From Candidatus Rhodoferax randersensis (GTDB lineage: Bacteria; Pseudomonadota; Gammaproteobacteria; Burkholderiales; Burkholderiaceae_C): 64,000 nt of DNA. The notes below the pieces were generated by a model. It saw only the letters and a program-made list of their open reading frames with translations, made no database searches and had not been told where the DNA came from. Both the position numbers and the translations under genes were made by a program. The stretch covers positions 62,001 to 126,000 of the forward strand of contig JADKEH010000015.1 in NCBI GenBank assembly GCA_016718155.1, given 5' to 3'. Positions 54,011-63,779 of the stretch are shown in pieces (positions within the stretch are counted from its first letter, which is position 1; the number at the start of each line of letters is the position of its first letter).

Positions 54011-54028
54011 ACCAGTCTACAATCTGGT
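54011..54028. promoter_or_regulatory. dyad upstream of the Phd/VapC pair
   Basis: ACCAG-TCTACAAT-CTGGT, 27 bp before the antitoxin ATG, with TACAAT as a possible -10 element inside. Fits autoregulation by the antitoxin-toxin complex. Confidence 0.4.
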
Positions 54029-54054
54029 CTATTCATATCCACAGGGCTGTTTCC

Positions 54055-54290
54055 ATGCAACTCCAACCCATTGGGCTACGACAAGACCCTTGTCGACCTG
54101 TGCGCCGGGTCGGCGGGGCGGGGTTGCGATCACCCAGCGTGGTGTGCCCGTAGCAGACCTGCTGCCCGCCGGGGCCAACCTGGCCAGCACCGGCGCTGCT
54201 GCCGCGGCGCGCATGCGGCAGTTCATGCAGGAGGCACCCGCCCTGCCAACGGTTGACATCAAAGCACTGCAAGAACAGGGGCGCGATTGA
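54055..54290 (+). pseudogene. Phd/YefM-family antitoxin, frameshifted near the N-terminus
   Basis: From ATG 54055 the frame is MQLQPIGLRQ and ends early. The other frames together spell a Phd-type start: GYDKTLVDL, then (with indels between 54093 and 54118) an LRRVGAGE-like stretch and VAITQRGVPVADLLPAG, the typical VxITRRGKPVAxLVP motif. The C-terminal half to EQGRD is intact. At least two indels are needed, more than the single-base errors elsewhere. Stop overlaps the toxin ATG (TGATG). Confidence 0.65.
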
Positions 54291-54715
54291 TGCGTTTTGT
54301 GCTCGACAACTCGGTCGTCATGCGTTGGCTGCTACGCGACGGCAGTGAAGAGCGGCTGGCTTATGCCAACAAGGCGCTGGAATTGTTGGAACTACAGGCC
54401 GGCGAGGCTGTAGTCCCGGGCATTTGGGCACTGGAAGCCGCCAATGTGATTGTCAAAGCGCAGGCCAAAGCGCTGGTGACCGAGGCCCGCGCCACTGCGT
54501 TCATCGGCTTGCTAAACGACATGCGCATTAGCGTAGACCCCCGCACCGCCGAACGCGCCTTGGGTGAGACCCTGCAACTGGCCAGGCGATTCAAGCTATC
54601 GTCGTACGACGCTTCCTACCTTGAACTTGCCTTGCGCGAAGGGCTACCTTTGGCAACCCTGGATGTCGCCTTGCGCGAGGCCATGTTACAAACCGGTGGT
54701 GCGCTTGTTGAGTAA
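54290..54715 (+). CDS. vapC: VapC-type PIN-domain ribonuclease toxin
   Basis: 141 aa. Acidic PIN residues: FVLDNSVVMRWLL (Asp6), VVPGIWALEAANVI (Glu), and LSSYDASYLELALREGLPLA TLD (two Asp). This is the VapC arrangement, cleaving tRNA or rRNA. ATG 54290 is preferred to the TTG at 54287. Intact, while the antitoxin ahead of it looks broken, which would be toxic unless the antitoxin lesion is a sequence error. Confidence 0.85.
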   Translation: MRFVLDNSVVMRWLLRDGSEERLAYANKALELLELQAGEAVVPGIWALEAANVIVKAQAKALVTEARATAFIGLLNDMRISVDPRTAERALGETLQLARRFKLSSYDASYLELALREGLPLATLDVALREAMLQTGGALVE

Positions 54716-54741
54716 CCCAAATTGCACACAGGCACCACGCA

Positions 54742-57700
54742 ATGAAGCCGATCGCCACCACCGCAACCGATTCTTCCTCTTCCGCGTGGTTGCGGCCCAT
54801 ATTGGGCGCCCTCGCGGTGTTTCTGCTGGGTTTGTCCCTGACGATGTGGGCAGTGAAAGAAACGCAGTCAATCAACCGCGCCACGGTCGAACAGAAGTTC
54901 GAACGACAAGTCACGCAGCTCCAGCGCGACATTCAAACGCAATTTGAGCGCGCCCTGTTCGCGCTGCGCAGTGCCCGGGGCCTGTACAACGCCAGCAGTC
55001 AGGTCACCCGTTCGGAGTTTCGGGACTTCATCTCGTCGCGGGACCTCACGGCTGAGTTTCCGGGCATCCGTGGCTTTGGATATATCCAGCGCGTGCCCAG
55101 GGGCGAACTGGACAACTTCCTGCGCGCCGAGCGGCTTGATGGCGCACCCGACTTTGAAGTCAAGACCAGTGGCGAGGCACCCGAGCTGTTCGTCATCAAG
55201 TTCATCGAGCCCCTGCAGACGAATCTGGCTGCGCTGGGACTCGACATTGGCGCCGAACCGGTGCGCCGCGCCGCACTGGAACTTGCCGCCAACAGCGGCA
55301 ACGCAACCTTGTCCGCGTCGATTGTGCTGGTGCAGGACGGGCGAAAGCGACCCGGCTTTCTGTACCTGCTCCCGCTGTACAAAAAAGGTTCTCCCGTCGA
55401 AACCGCGCGTCAGCGACGACAATCGATTGAGGGCTTCCTGTATGCCCCGATCGTGCTGGAGGAGCTGATCGCCAGCACCGCAAGCGCCCACAGCCAATTG
55501 ATCGATTTCGAGATCTTCGAAGGCGCTGACCTTGCCCATCAGACGCTGCTGTTTGACGTTGACCGATCCGCCGACCCGATCACCGGCAAGGTGCCAGCCG
55601 ACCATTACAGCGACCGCTTGTTTCAGAGCAGGCACCAGTTCAGCGTTGGCAGCCAGATGCTGACCCTACACGCCAGCAGCACCCCGGTGCTGGACGCCGC
55701 GCTGGATTACCGCACGCCCACCATGCTGGGCTTAGGTGGGCTGCTGTTGAGCCTGACCTTGGCCAGCACCTTCTGGTTGGCTCTGATGGGCCGAAGCCGG
55801 GCGGTGGACCTGGCGCGCGGCATGACGACCGAACTGGACCGCATGGCCAAAGTCGCCACCCACACTTCCAACTCGGTGCTGGTGACCGATGAGCACTTGC
55901 GCATTGTCTGGGTCAACGACTCCTTCGTGCGGCTCACGGGCCACCCACGGGAGGATGCGCTGGGCAAGACGCCCGGCGAGTTGCTCAACAACGAGGCCAC
56001 CGACCTGGCCGAGGTGCAGCGCATGAACGCGGCCTTGCGCGCAGGCCACAGTGTGCGCACGCAATTGCAGAACCGTTCCAAATCGGGGCGCGACTATTGG
56101 GTGGAAACCGAGATGCAGCCGCTGCGCGACGCCAGCGGGAATTTCGCGGGCTATGTGTCCATCGAGACCGACATCACGGCCCGCAAGGAGTCCGACGAAA
56201 AGCTGCGGGCAGCGTTGCGCTTCTCGGACGGCCTGATGCGCACGCTCAACCAGTACTCGATCGTCTCCGAGACCGACCCCGCGGGCACCATCACCCACGT
56301 CAACGAGGGTTTCTGCAAGATCACGGGCTACACCGAGGACGAGTTGGTGGGCGCCAGCCACAACATCGTCAACTCGGGCGTGCAGCCACCGAGTTTCTGG
56401 GCCGAAGTGTGGCGCACGATATCGGCCAACCAGCCCTGGCGCGGCGAGGTATGCAACCAGGCCAAGGACGGCTCCTTGTACTGGGTGGACAGCATGATCG
56501 CGCCCTTCACTGACGAACACGGTGCGATCGACAGGTACATCTCGATCCGCATGGACATCACCGCGCGCAAGAAGCTGGAGCAGGAGATCAGCGAGCGCAA
56601 CCAACTGCTGCAGAACATTCTGCAAAACATTCCGGTGGGCTTGAGCGTGATGGACCGGCATCTCAACATGGTGGCGGACAACGCGCTGTTTCGCAAGCTG
56701 CTGGATTTCCCCGACTCGCTGTTTGCCGGGCCGGTGACCACCTTCGAGAGCATCATCCGCTTCAATGCGATGCGTGGCGAGTATGGGCCCGGTGACCCGG
56801 AGTCAATCGTCGCGCAGATCATCGAGCGGGCGCGGCACGCGCAAGCACACCAGTTCGAACGCGAACGCCCGGGTGGCGTCACCATCGAAGTGCGCGGTGC
56901 AGCCATGCCTGGTGGCGGCTTTGTCACCAGTTACGCCGACATCACAGCGCGCAAAGTGGCTGAGGAGCGCATTCGCCACCAGGAGAACCTGTTGCGTGGC
57001 GCCATTGACGCCATCAATGAAGCATTCTTCCTGTTCGACCCGCAGGACCGATTGGTCTACTGCAACGAGAAGACTCGGCAGTTGTATCCCCGCTCGACTG
57101 ATCTAATCGTTCCGGGGGCACGGTTTGAGGACATCATTCGAATCGGCGCGCAGCGCGGCGAATACCCTTTGGCGATCGATCGCGTGGAAGAGTGGGTAAC
57201 AGAACGCCTGGCGGCACACCGTGCTGGCGAAACAGAGCGGGTGCACCAGCTCGCGGATGGGCGCTGGCTGCGCAGTATCGACCGCAAGTTGCCAGACGGC
57301 CACTCGGTCGGCTTTCGTGTCGACATCACCGAGCTGAAAAACGCCACCGAGGCTGCCGAGCAGGCCTCGCGCTCCAAGAGCCAGTTTCTGGCCAACATGA
57401 GCCACGAAATCCGCACCCCATGAACGCCATTTTGGGCATGCTCAAGCTGATGCAGGGCACCGAGTTGACCACCCGTCAGTTGGACTACGTCAGCAAGACC
57501 GAGGGCGCGGCCAGGTCGCTGCTGGGTTTGCTCAATGACATTCTGGATTTTTCCAAGGTGGAAGCGGGCAAGATGACGCTGGACCCGCAGCCTTTTCGGC
57601 TGGACCAGTTGCTGCGCGACCTGTCGGTGATCTTCTCGGCCAATGTCGGCGCCAAGCCGGTGGAGGTGTTGTTCGATATCGACCCCATGGTGCCCAAGGC

Positions 57701-59591
57701 ACTGGTGGGCGACGCGATGCGCTTGCAGCAGGTGCTGATCAACCTGGGCGGCAACGCCATCAAATTCACTGCGCGCGGCGAGGTGGTGCTCAAGGTCGAG
57801 GTGGTGCAGCGCGAGGGCTACGAGGTGCTGCTGCGCTTTGCGGTACGCGATTCGGGCATTGGCATTGCGCCGGAGAACCAGGCGCATATCTTTGACGGTT
57901 TCTCGCAGGCCGAGGCGTCCACGACGCGGCGCTTTGGCGGCACTGGGCTGGGCCTGTCCATCTGCAAGCGGCTGGTGGCCCTGATGGGCGGCGAACTGAC
58001 GCTTGAAAGCACCCTGGGCCAGGGTAGCACCTTCCACTTCACGCTGCGCCTGCCCAGCGTGGACCTGACCGAGGCCGAGCTGCTGGCGCAGAACCAGTCC
58101 GCGATCGCGCCACTGATGGCACTGGTGATCGACGACAACCCGACCGCGCGCGACGTGGTGGCAGCCATGGTCGAGTCGCTGGGGTGGCACGTGGATCTGG
58201 CGGCCAGCGGTGCCGAGGCCATTGCGCTGTGCGAGGCCAAATTGAAGCTGGGCGCCTTCCCCTATCAGGCCATCTTCGTGGACTGGCAGATGCCGGGCAT
58301 GGATGGCTGGCAAACCAGCCAGCGTCTGCGCGAACTCAGCGTGGGCGAGCCCGCGCCCATCGTGGTGATGGTGACCGCACATGGTCGTGAAATGCTGGCC
58401 AACCGCAGCGCGCGGGAGCAGTCCATGCTGGACGCCTTCTTGGTCAAACCGGTGACGGCTTCGATGCTGTTCGACGCCGTGGTGGACGCCAAAACTGCCT
58501 ATGCCAATCCCAAGCTGCGCCGACCGATGGACAGCCAAACCGGTGGCCAGCGGCTGGCGGGCCTGCGTCTGCTGGTGGTGGAAGACAACCTGATCAACCA
58601 GCAAGTGGCGCAGGAACTGCTGGCGGCCGAAGGCGCCCAGGTCGAGATTGCGGGCAACGGGCAACTCGGCGTGCAGGCCGTGGCCGACGCCAAGCCCCCC
58701 TTTGATGCCGTGTTGATGGACATCCAGATGCCGGTGATGGATGGCTTTGACGCCACCCGCGCCATTCGCAAAGACCTGGGCCTTGTTCAGCTTCCCATCA
58801 TTGCCATGACCGCCAACGCGATGCCGGCCGACCGGCTTGCATGCCTGGACGCCGGCATGAACGAGCACGTGGGCAAGCCGTTTGACCTCAACGCCCTGGT
58901 GGCGGTATTGCTCACCCTGACTGGCCGCAAAGCCGCGACACCGCCCGTGGATGCCGCGCCCATGACGACATTCGAGCACGTGGACGTGACCGCAGCGCTA
59001 AGCCGCTTGGGCGGCAACAAGGCGCTGTACCTGCGCACGCTCAAGTCGTTCCTGAACGACAGCGCCAACACGGTACAGCAACTTGAAGGCCAACTGCGCG
59101 ATGCCCGCCTTGATGACGCAGCCCGGCAGTTGCATACCCTCAAAGGCCTGGCGGCCACCATTGGCGCTACGGCGCTGGCGGGGGCGGTTGCGCGAGTGGA
59201 GTCACTGGTCAAGCACGATGCGCAAGGCTTGCCACTTGCTGCGGGTATGGCAGAAATGCAGGCCACCCTGGCTGCGACCCACTCGGTGCTTGAGCGGGTG
59301 ATAAGCGAACTGGGCGGTGCACTACCCGACGAGGCCGCCACCGCCAGACCGACGCCCACTGCGGACGTGCGGGATTTTCTGCAGGACTTGCAGGCGCTGG
59401 CAGCCCTGCTGCGCGAATCCGACATGGGGGCCATGGCGCAGCACGAGCAAATCAAGGCCACCCACGGTGCGCACCGGGTTGAACTCAAAGCGCTGGACGA
59501 CGCTATTAGCCTGCTTGACTTTGCGGCAGCGCTGCGGCACTGTCAGGACTTGACAGAGCAACTGACCCGTGGTGCCCCCCATGCTGGATAA
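54742..59591 (+). CDS. hybrid sensor histidine kinase CHASE-PAS(x3-4)-HisKA-HATPase-REC-REC-Hpt, frameshifted at the H-box
   Basis: About 1616 aa when repaired. TM1 about 15-38, CHASE sensor to about 310 (ALRSARGLYNASSQVTRSEF, FPGIRGFGYIQRVPRGEL), TM2 about 326-350. Three or four PAS/PAC units follow (VTDEHLRIVWVNDSFVRLTG, NEGFCKITGYTEDELVGASH). The H-box NMSHEIRTP is at about 885. One C is missing in the run 57416-57419, giving TGA; restoring it continues MNAILGMLKLMQGTEL. ATPase: LINLGGNAIKFTARGE, DSGIGIAP, FGGTGLGLSI. REC1 FVDWQMPGMDGW, REC2 VLMDIQMPVMDGF, then Hpt HTLKGLAATIGA. The next gene overlaps it and is the likely phosphorelay output. Confidence 0.88.
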
Positions 59592-60543
59592 CGTACCTTC
59601 GATCGCAAATCTTCCCGTCAGCCCCCCGAGCCGCCCCAAGCTGCTCGTGGTGGATGACCAGCCGATCAACATCCAGATCCTTTACCAGGTGTTTTCGGCC
59701 ACCTGCCAGGTGTTCATGGCCACCGGCGGCGAGCAGGCTCTACAAGTCTGCCAAGACAAACAGCCAGACCTGATCCTGCTCGACGTGGTGATGCCCGAGA
59801 TGGATGGGTACGAGGTGTGCCGACGCCTGAAGGCCGACGCGGCCACGGCACACATTCCCGTGATCTTCGTCACGGCTCACAATGACCCCGTGCAGGAAAC
59901 CCTCGGGCTCGATGTCGGCGCCGTGGACTTCATCGCCAAACCGGTCAACCCAAAGGTAGTGCAGGCCCGAGTCAAGACGCAGTTGACGCTCAAATTCCAG
60001 GCCGATCTGCTGCGCCAACTGGTGTATCTGGACGGACTGACCGGCGTCTACAACCGTCGCTTTTTTGATCAGCAACTCAGCAACGAGTGGGCGCGCAGCG
60101 TGCGCACCGGCACACCCCTGTCGATGATCCTGCTGGACGTCGATTTTTTCAAACGATTCAACGATTTCTACGGCCACCAGGCCGGGGACGATTGCCTCAG
60201 ACAGGTTGCGGCCACCCTCAAGAGCAACCTGCGCCGGCCGGCTGACCTGGTGGCCCGCTACGGCGGCGAGGAGTTCGCCTGCATCCTGCCGGAGACTGGC
60301 TTTGACGACGCCTTGGAGCTGGCCAACCACCTTGGGAAGCATATCCAGGCCCTGCACATGGATCACGCGCGGTCGGACGCGGCCACGGTGGTAAGCGTCA
60401 GCCTGGGTGTCGCCGCACGCGAGGGTGGCACTGGCGGCTCGGCCGGCGAGTTGCTGGGCCTGGCCGATACGCAGCTCTACCGGGCCAAGAGCACCGGCCG
60501 CGCACGCGCCTGTGGCGAACGGCTTGGCGAACGGCTTGGATAG
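59581..60543 (+). CDS. response-regulator diguanylate cyclase (REC-GGDEF)
   Basis: 320 aa. Receiver: LLVVDDQPINIQILYQVF, LILLDVVMPEMDGYEVC (phospho-Asp), and FIAKPVNPKVVQARVK. GGDEF domain: LDGLTGVYNRRFFDQQLSNE, LLDVDFFKRFNDFYGHQAGD, I-site RPAD, catalytic ARYGGEEFACILPETG. All residues for c-di-GMP synthesis are present. ATG 59581 (or GTG 59569) lies inside the kinase gene, so the pair is coupled; the kinase's Hpt domain should phosphorylate this receiver. It is the intact paralogue of the degenerate protein at 17.6 kb. Confidence 0.92.
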   Translation: MLDNVPSIANLPVSPPSRPKLLVVDDQPINIQILYQVFSATCQVFMATGGEQALQVCQDKQPDLILLDVVMPEMDGYEVCRRLKADAATAHIPVIFVTAHNDPVQETLGLDVGAVDFIAKPVNPKVVQARVKTQLTLKFQADLLRQLVYLDGLTGVYNRRFFDQQLSNEWARSVRTGTPLSMILLDVDFFKRFNDFYGHQAGDDCLRQVAATLKSNLRRPADLVARYGGEEFACILPETGFDDALELANHLGKHIQALHMDHARSDAATVVSVSLGVAAREGGTGGSAGELLGLADTQLYRAKSTGRARACGERLGERLG

Positions 60544-60701
60544 CGCGAGGGGGCAGCGATCCGATACAATCAGCCACCGGGCCCAAGCAATTGCGGACCG
60601 GTTTTTTTTGGCCTGCGGCTACCACCAGCTTGACCATGGACCGCGCCGCATTCCCAAGCGCTCCACTGTTTGACAACCCTTGAATCCGGAGCTTGGCCAT
60701 C

Positions 60702-61679
60702 ATGGAAATTTTCGACTACGACAACATCCTGCTGCTGCCACGCAAATGCCGCGTACAGAGTCGCGCCGAGTGCGACGCCAGTACCCAACTCGGTGGCCGA
60801 CGCTTTCGTATCCCGGTCGTTCCCGCCAACATGAAGACAGTGGTGGACCAGTCCATCTGCACCTGGCTGGCGCGCACCGGCTACTTCTACGTGATGCACC
60901 GCTTTGACCTGGACAACGTCAAGTTCGTGCGTGACATGAAAGCCCAGGGCCTGTATGCCTCGATCTCACTGGGCGTCAAGAAGGCCGACTACGACACCGT
61001 CGACCAAATGGTGCAACAGGGGTTGACGCCAGACTACATCACCATCGACATCGCGCATGGCCACGCCGACAGCGTGAAGGACATGATCGCCTGCCTGAAG
61101 GAAAAACTGCCCGGCGCCTTTGTCATTGCGGGCAATGTGGGCACGCCCGAGGCGGTGATCGACCTGGAGAACTGGGGCGCCGACGCCACCAAGGTCGGCG
61201 TTGGGCCGGGCAAGGTTTGTATCACCAAACTCAAAACCGGCTTTGGCACCGGCGGCTGGCAATTGAGCGCGCTTAAATGGTGCGCCCGTGTCGCCACCAA
61301 GCCCATCATTGCCGATGGCGGTATCCGCGAGCATGGTGACATCGCCAAATCGATCCGCTTTGGCGCCACCATGGTGATGATCGGCTCGATGTTGGCCGGC
61401 CACGAGGAAAGCCCGGGGCAGACTGTGGAAGTCGACGGCAAGCTCTACAAGGAGTACTACGGCTCGGCCAGCGACTTCAACAAGGGTGAATACCGTCACG
61501 TTGAAGGCAAGCGCATTCTGGAGCCGATCAAGGGCAAGTTGTCAGATACGATGGTGGAGATGGAGCAGGACATTCAAAGCTCCATCAGCTATTCCGGCGG
61601 CAAGCAGTTGATGGACATCCGCAAAGTGAACTACGTGACCCTGGGCGGCGACAACGCGGGTGAGCATCTGCTGATGTAA
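60702..61679 (+). CDS. guaC: GMP reductase
   Basis: 325 aa. Begins MEIFDYDNILLLPRKCRVQS; phosphate and active-site loops are DGGIREHGDIAKSIRFGAT, GVGPGKVCITKLKTGFGTGG (catalytic Cys) and VVPANMKTVVDQSI. It converts GMP to IMP with NADPH, salvaging guanine nucleotides. The short GuaC2-type form lacks CBS domains, which separates it from IMP dehydrogenase. The last part YSGGKQLMDIRKVNYVTLGG is typical. Met 60702 preferred over the in-frame TTG at 60693. Confidence 0.93.
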   Translation: MEIFDYDNILLLPRKCRVQSRAECDASTQLGGRRFRIPVVPANMKTVVDQSICTWLARTGYFYVMHRFDLDNVKFVRDMKAQGLYASISLGVKKADYDTVDQMVQQGLTPDYITIDIAHGHADSVKDMIACLKEKLPGAFVIAGNVGTPEAVIDLENWGADATKVGVGPGKVCITKLKTGFGTGGWQLSALKWCARVATKPIIADGGIREHGDIAKSIRFGATMVMIGSMLAGHEESPGQTVEVDGKLYKEYYGSASDFNKGEYRHVEGKRILEPIKGKLSDTMVEMEQDIQSSISYSGGKQLMDIRKVNYVTLGGDNAGEHLLM

Positions 61680-61684
61680 ACGCT

Positions 61685-62554
61685 TCAGGCTGGCAGCCCC
61701 AGCAGTTGGCAGGCCAAATGGTGCAAGCGATGCCCAGGCCGCGCCAGGGCTTCGGCAATGCTGAAGTGGTTCAAGCCTGGCAGGACCTCACACACCGGCA
61801 CCCTTTGTTTGCCCCAGGCGTCCGCAATGAGCTGGTTCTGCCGCAGAAACTCGGCACTCTCCAGGCCGCCCACCACGGCATAGAGTTCACCACCACCGTC
61901 CTGCCTTGGCGGCGGCTTCATCCAGGCCGGGCTGGCCTGCAGCGCCTGCAGGGGCGTCAGCTTGAGCGACGCCTGCAAGTACGGCGTGTGTCGCAGTGTC
62001 TCCAGCTCGTGCAAACCCGAAATACTCATCCCGTTGCGAACCAAAGTGCCCGGCAGCCGCCGGTTGGCCTTTGGCCAGTCACAAGCCAGCATCATCGCGG
62101 CCAGATGCCCCCCAGCGGAATGCCCCGCCACGGTGACTCGGGTCGGGTCGCCGCCGTAGCGGGCAATGTTGTGATGGACCCAGGCCAGCGCCTTCACCAT
62201 TTGCAGCGTGATGTCAGGGATGCTCACCGCCGGGCACAGGTCGTAGTTCGGTATCACGACACAGGCGCCTGAGCGCACGAACGGCGGCGCGACGAAGGCG
62301 TAGTCCGAGCTGTGCAAGGAACGCCAATAGCCGCCGTGGATGAACACCAGCACCGGCGCGGGGCCCCTACCCGGCAGGAACAGGTCCAGCGTCTCCCGCT
62401 GCCCCGTACCGTAGGGCAGGCCGAGCTTGGCAGGCAGTGCCGTGCGAGCCGCGGCCGAACCCTCGCTCCAGTTGCGCAAATGCACCGCATGGTCGGGCAC
62501 CAACGCCCGGTTGTTGTACATCTGGTCCAGCCAGGCGGGATCACAATCGGTCAC
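61685..62554 (-). CDS. alpha/beta hydrolase, kynurenine-formamidase-like
   Basis: 289 aa. Oxyanion motif VLVFIHGGYWRSLHSSDYAF, nucleophile elbow VTVAGHSAGGHLAAMML, Asp region AVVGGLESAEFLRQNQLI and His in LPGLNHFSIAEAL. The start AWLDQMYNNRALVPDH matches the arylformamidase/kynurenine-formamidase-like branch, which often opens xYNxRxxVPD. Convergent with guaC (5 bp apart). Substrate not established; no other kyn gene is near. Confidence 0.8.
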   Translation of the reverse strand: MTDCDPAWLDQMYNNRALVPDHAVHLRNWSEGSAAARTALPAKLGLPYGTGQRETLDLFLPGRGPAPVLVFIHGGYWRSLHSSDYAFVAPPFVRSGACVVIPNYDLCPAVSIPDITLQMVKALAWVHHNIARYGGDPTRVTVAGHSAGGHLAAMMLACDWPKANRRLPGTLVRNGMSISGLHELETLRHTPYLQASLKLTPLQALQASPAWMKPPPRQDGGGELYAVVGGLESAEFLRQNQLIADAWGKQRVPVCEVLPGLNHFSIAEALARPGHRLHHLACQLLGLPA

Positions 62555-62734
62555 GGCAGACTCCTTGCAAGCTCAAACGCGAGCGTGGCGGCGATCTTGG
62601 CACATTCCCAGGCAGGTCGTCAGCCGGACGACAGCAAACCCGGGATTGGCGGCACCCATCGGCGGCGAAGGCGATGTATTCTGTGTTCAACACGGCTCTG
62701 TACGCCGTCTCTGGCCGGCACCCCCGGCACCGTC

Positions 62735-63604
62735 ATGAAAATCGCTGTATTGGGTATTGGTTTTATGGGCGCCCCTATGGCTCGGCGCCTGTGCCAGGCA
62801 GGGCATGAAGTGCATGTCTGGAACCGCACCAAGGCCAAAGCCGATCCGCTTGCCGACTTCGGCGCGCAAGTCCACCTACAGGCCAGCGATGCGGTCGCCC
62901 AAGCGGACGCGGTCGTATGCGTGCTTGAAAGTGGCGAGGTGGTGGCCCACGTGCTGTTCGACCTTGGTGTTGCGACGGCTTTGCGATCCGGAGCCACCGT
63001 CGTCGATCTGTCCTCGATCAAGCCAGAGCAGGCACGCGACCACGCCGCGCGCCTGAGCGAAATCGGTATCAGCCACCTGGACGCGCCGGTCTCGGGCGGC
63101 ACGCTCGGCGCCGAAAGCGGCACACTGGCCATCATGGTGGGTGGCAAGGCCGCCGATTTTGAACGGATGCGCCCCCTGCTTGAGGTGTTCGGTCGGGCCA
63201 CCCACGTCGGCCCACACGGCTGCGGGCAGTTGGCCAAACTCGCCAACCAGATGATCGTCGGCGTCACCATTGGCGCGGTGGCCGAGGCGCTGCTGCTGTG
63301 CAAAAAAGGCGGCGCCAGCATGGCCAAGGTGAAGGAAGCCATCACCGGAGGCTTTGCCGACAGCCGCATCCTGCAAGTGCACGGACAACGGATGGTGGAA
63401 CACAACTTCAACGCCCATGCACGCCTGTCGATACAGCTCAAGGACTTGCGCAACGCCTTGGCCACGGCCAACGAAATTGGCTTTGAAGCACCAATCACCA
63501 CGCTGTTTGAGAGCCTCTACGCGCAAGCCGCCGAGCACGGCCTGACCGACCTGGACCACTCGGCGCTGTTTCTGGAACTCGCCAGCCGCAACGGCATCAG
63601 CTAA
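62735..63604 (+). CDS. NAD(P)-dependent dehydrogenase, 3-hydroxyisobutyrate dehydrogenase/tartronate semialdehyde reductase-like
   Basis: 289 aa. Rossmann loop VLGIGFMGAPMARRLCQAGH, substrate motif DAPVSGGTLGAESGTLAIMV, catalytic Lys region GPHGCGQLAKLANQMIVGVT. This is the beta-hydroxyacid dehydrogenase family (GarR, MmsB, GlxR). The specific substrate cannot be decided from sequence; the conserved DAPVSGG fits most members. ATG 62735 directly precedes the nucleotide fold. It stands divergent from the hydrolase at 180 bp. Confidence 0.88.
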   Translation: MKIAVLGIGFMGAPMARRLCQAGHEVHVWNRTKAKADPLADFGAQVHLQASDAVAQADAVVCVLESGEVVAHVLFDLGVATALRSGATVVDLSSIKPEQARDHAARLSEIGISHLDAPVSGGTLGAESGTLAIMVGGKAADFERMRPLLEVFGRATHVGPHGCGQLAKLANQMIVGVTIGAVAEALLLCKKGGASMAKVKEAITGGFADSRILQVHGQRMVEHNFNAHARLSIQLKDLRNALATANEIGFEAPITTLFESLYAQAAEHGLTDLDHSALFLELASRNGIS

Positions 63605-63625
63605 CGCAACACAAGTTGACTCGCG

Positions 63626-63680
63626 GTTAACCTAGGGTTTTCACTAGCCGCCTAGGTAACTATTTCCCCCGAATAGGGGA
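63626..63680. promoter_or_regulatory. inverted repeats upstream of the last gene
   Basis: GTTAACCTAGG (63626-63636) faces CCTAGGTAAC (63651-63660), and TTTCCCCCGAATAGGGGATG at 63663 contains a second dyad (CCCC-CGAAT-AGGGG). Both lie about 100-150 bp before the start of the sensor gene and look like regulator binding sites. No factor can be named. Confidence 0.4.
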
Positions 63681-63779
63681 TGGTGTTTCGAGGCGGCTAC
63701 CGCTACAGTTTCTGCCCATGGCGGGCGGCTTGGTCGATTTGCGACAGCGCCCTGTGACACCCCCGGACGAGAGCGCAAC

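Noticed and set aside
57057..58979. 640-codon minus-strand frame across the hybrid kinase
   Set aside because: It is antisense to clear HATPase and receiver motifs, with shadow-type composition.
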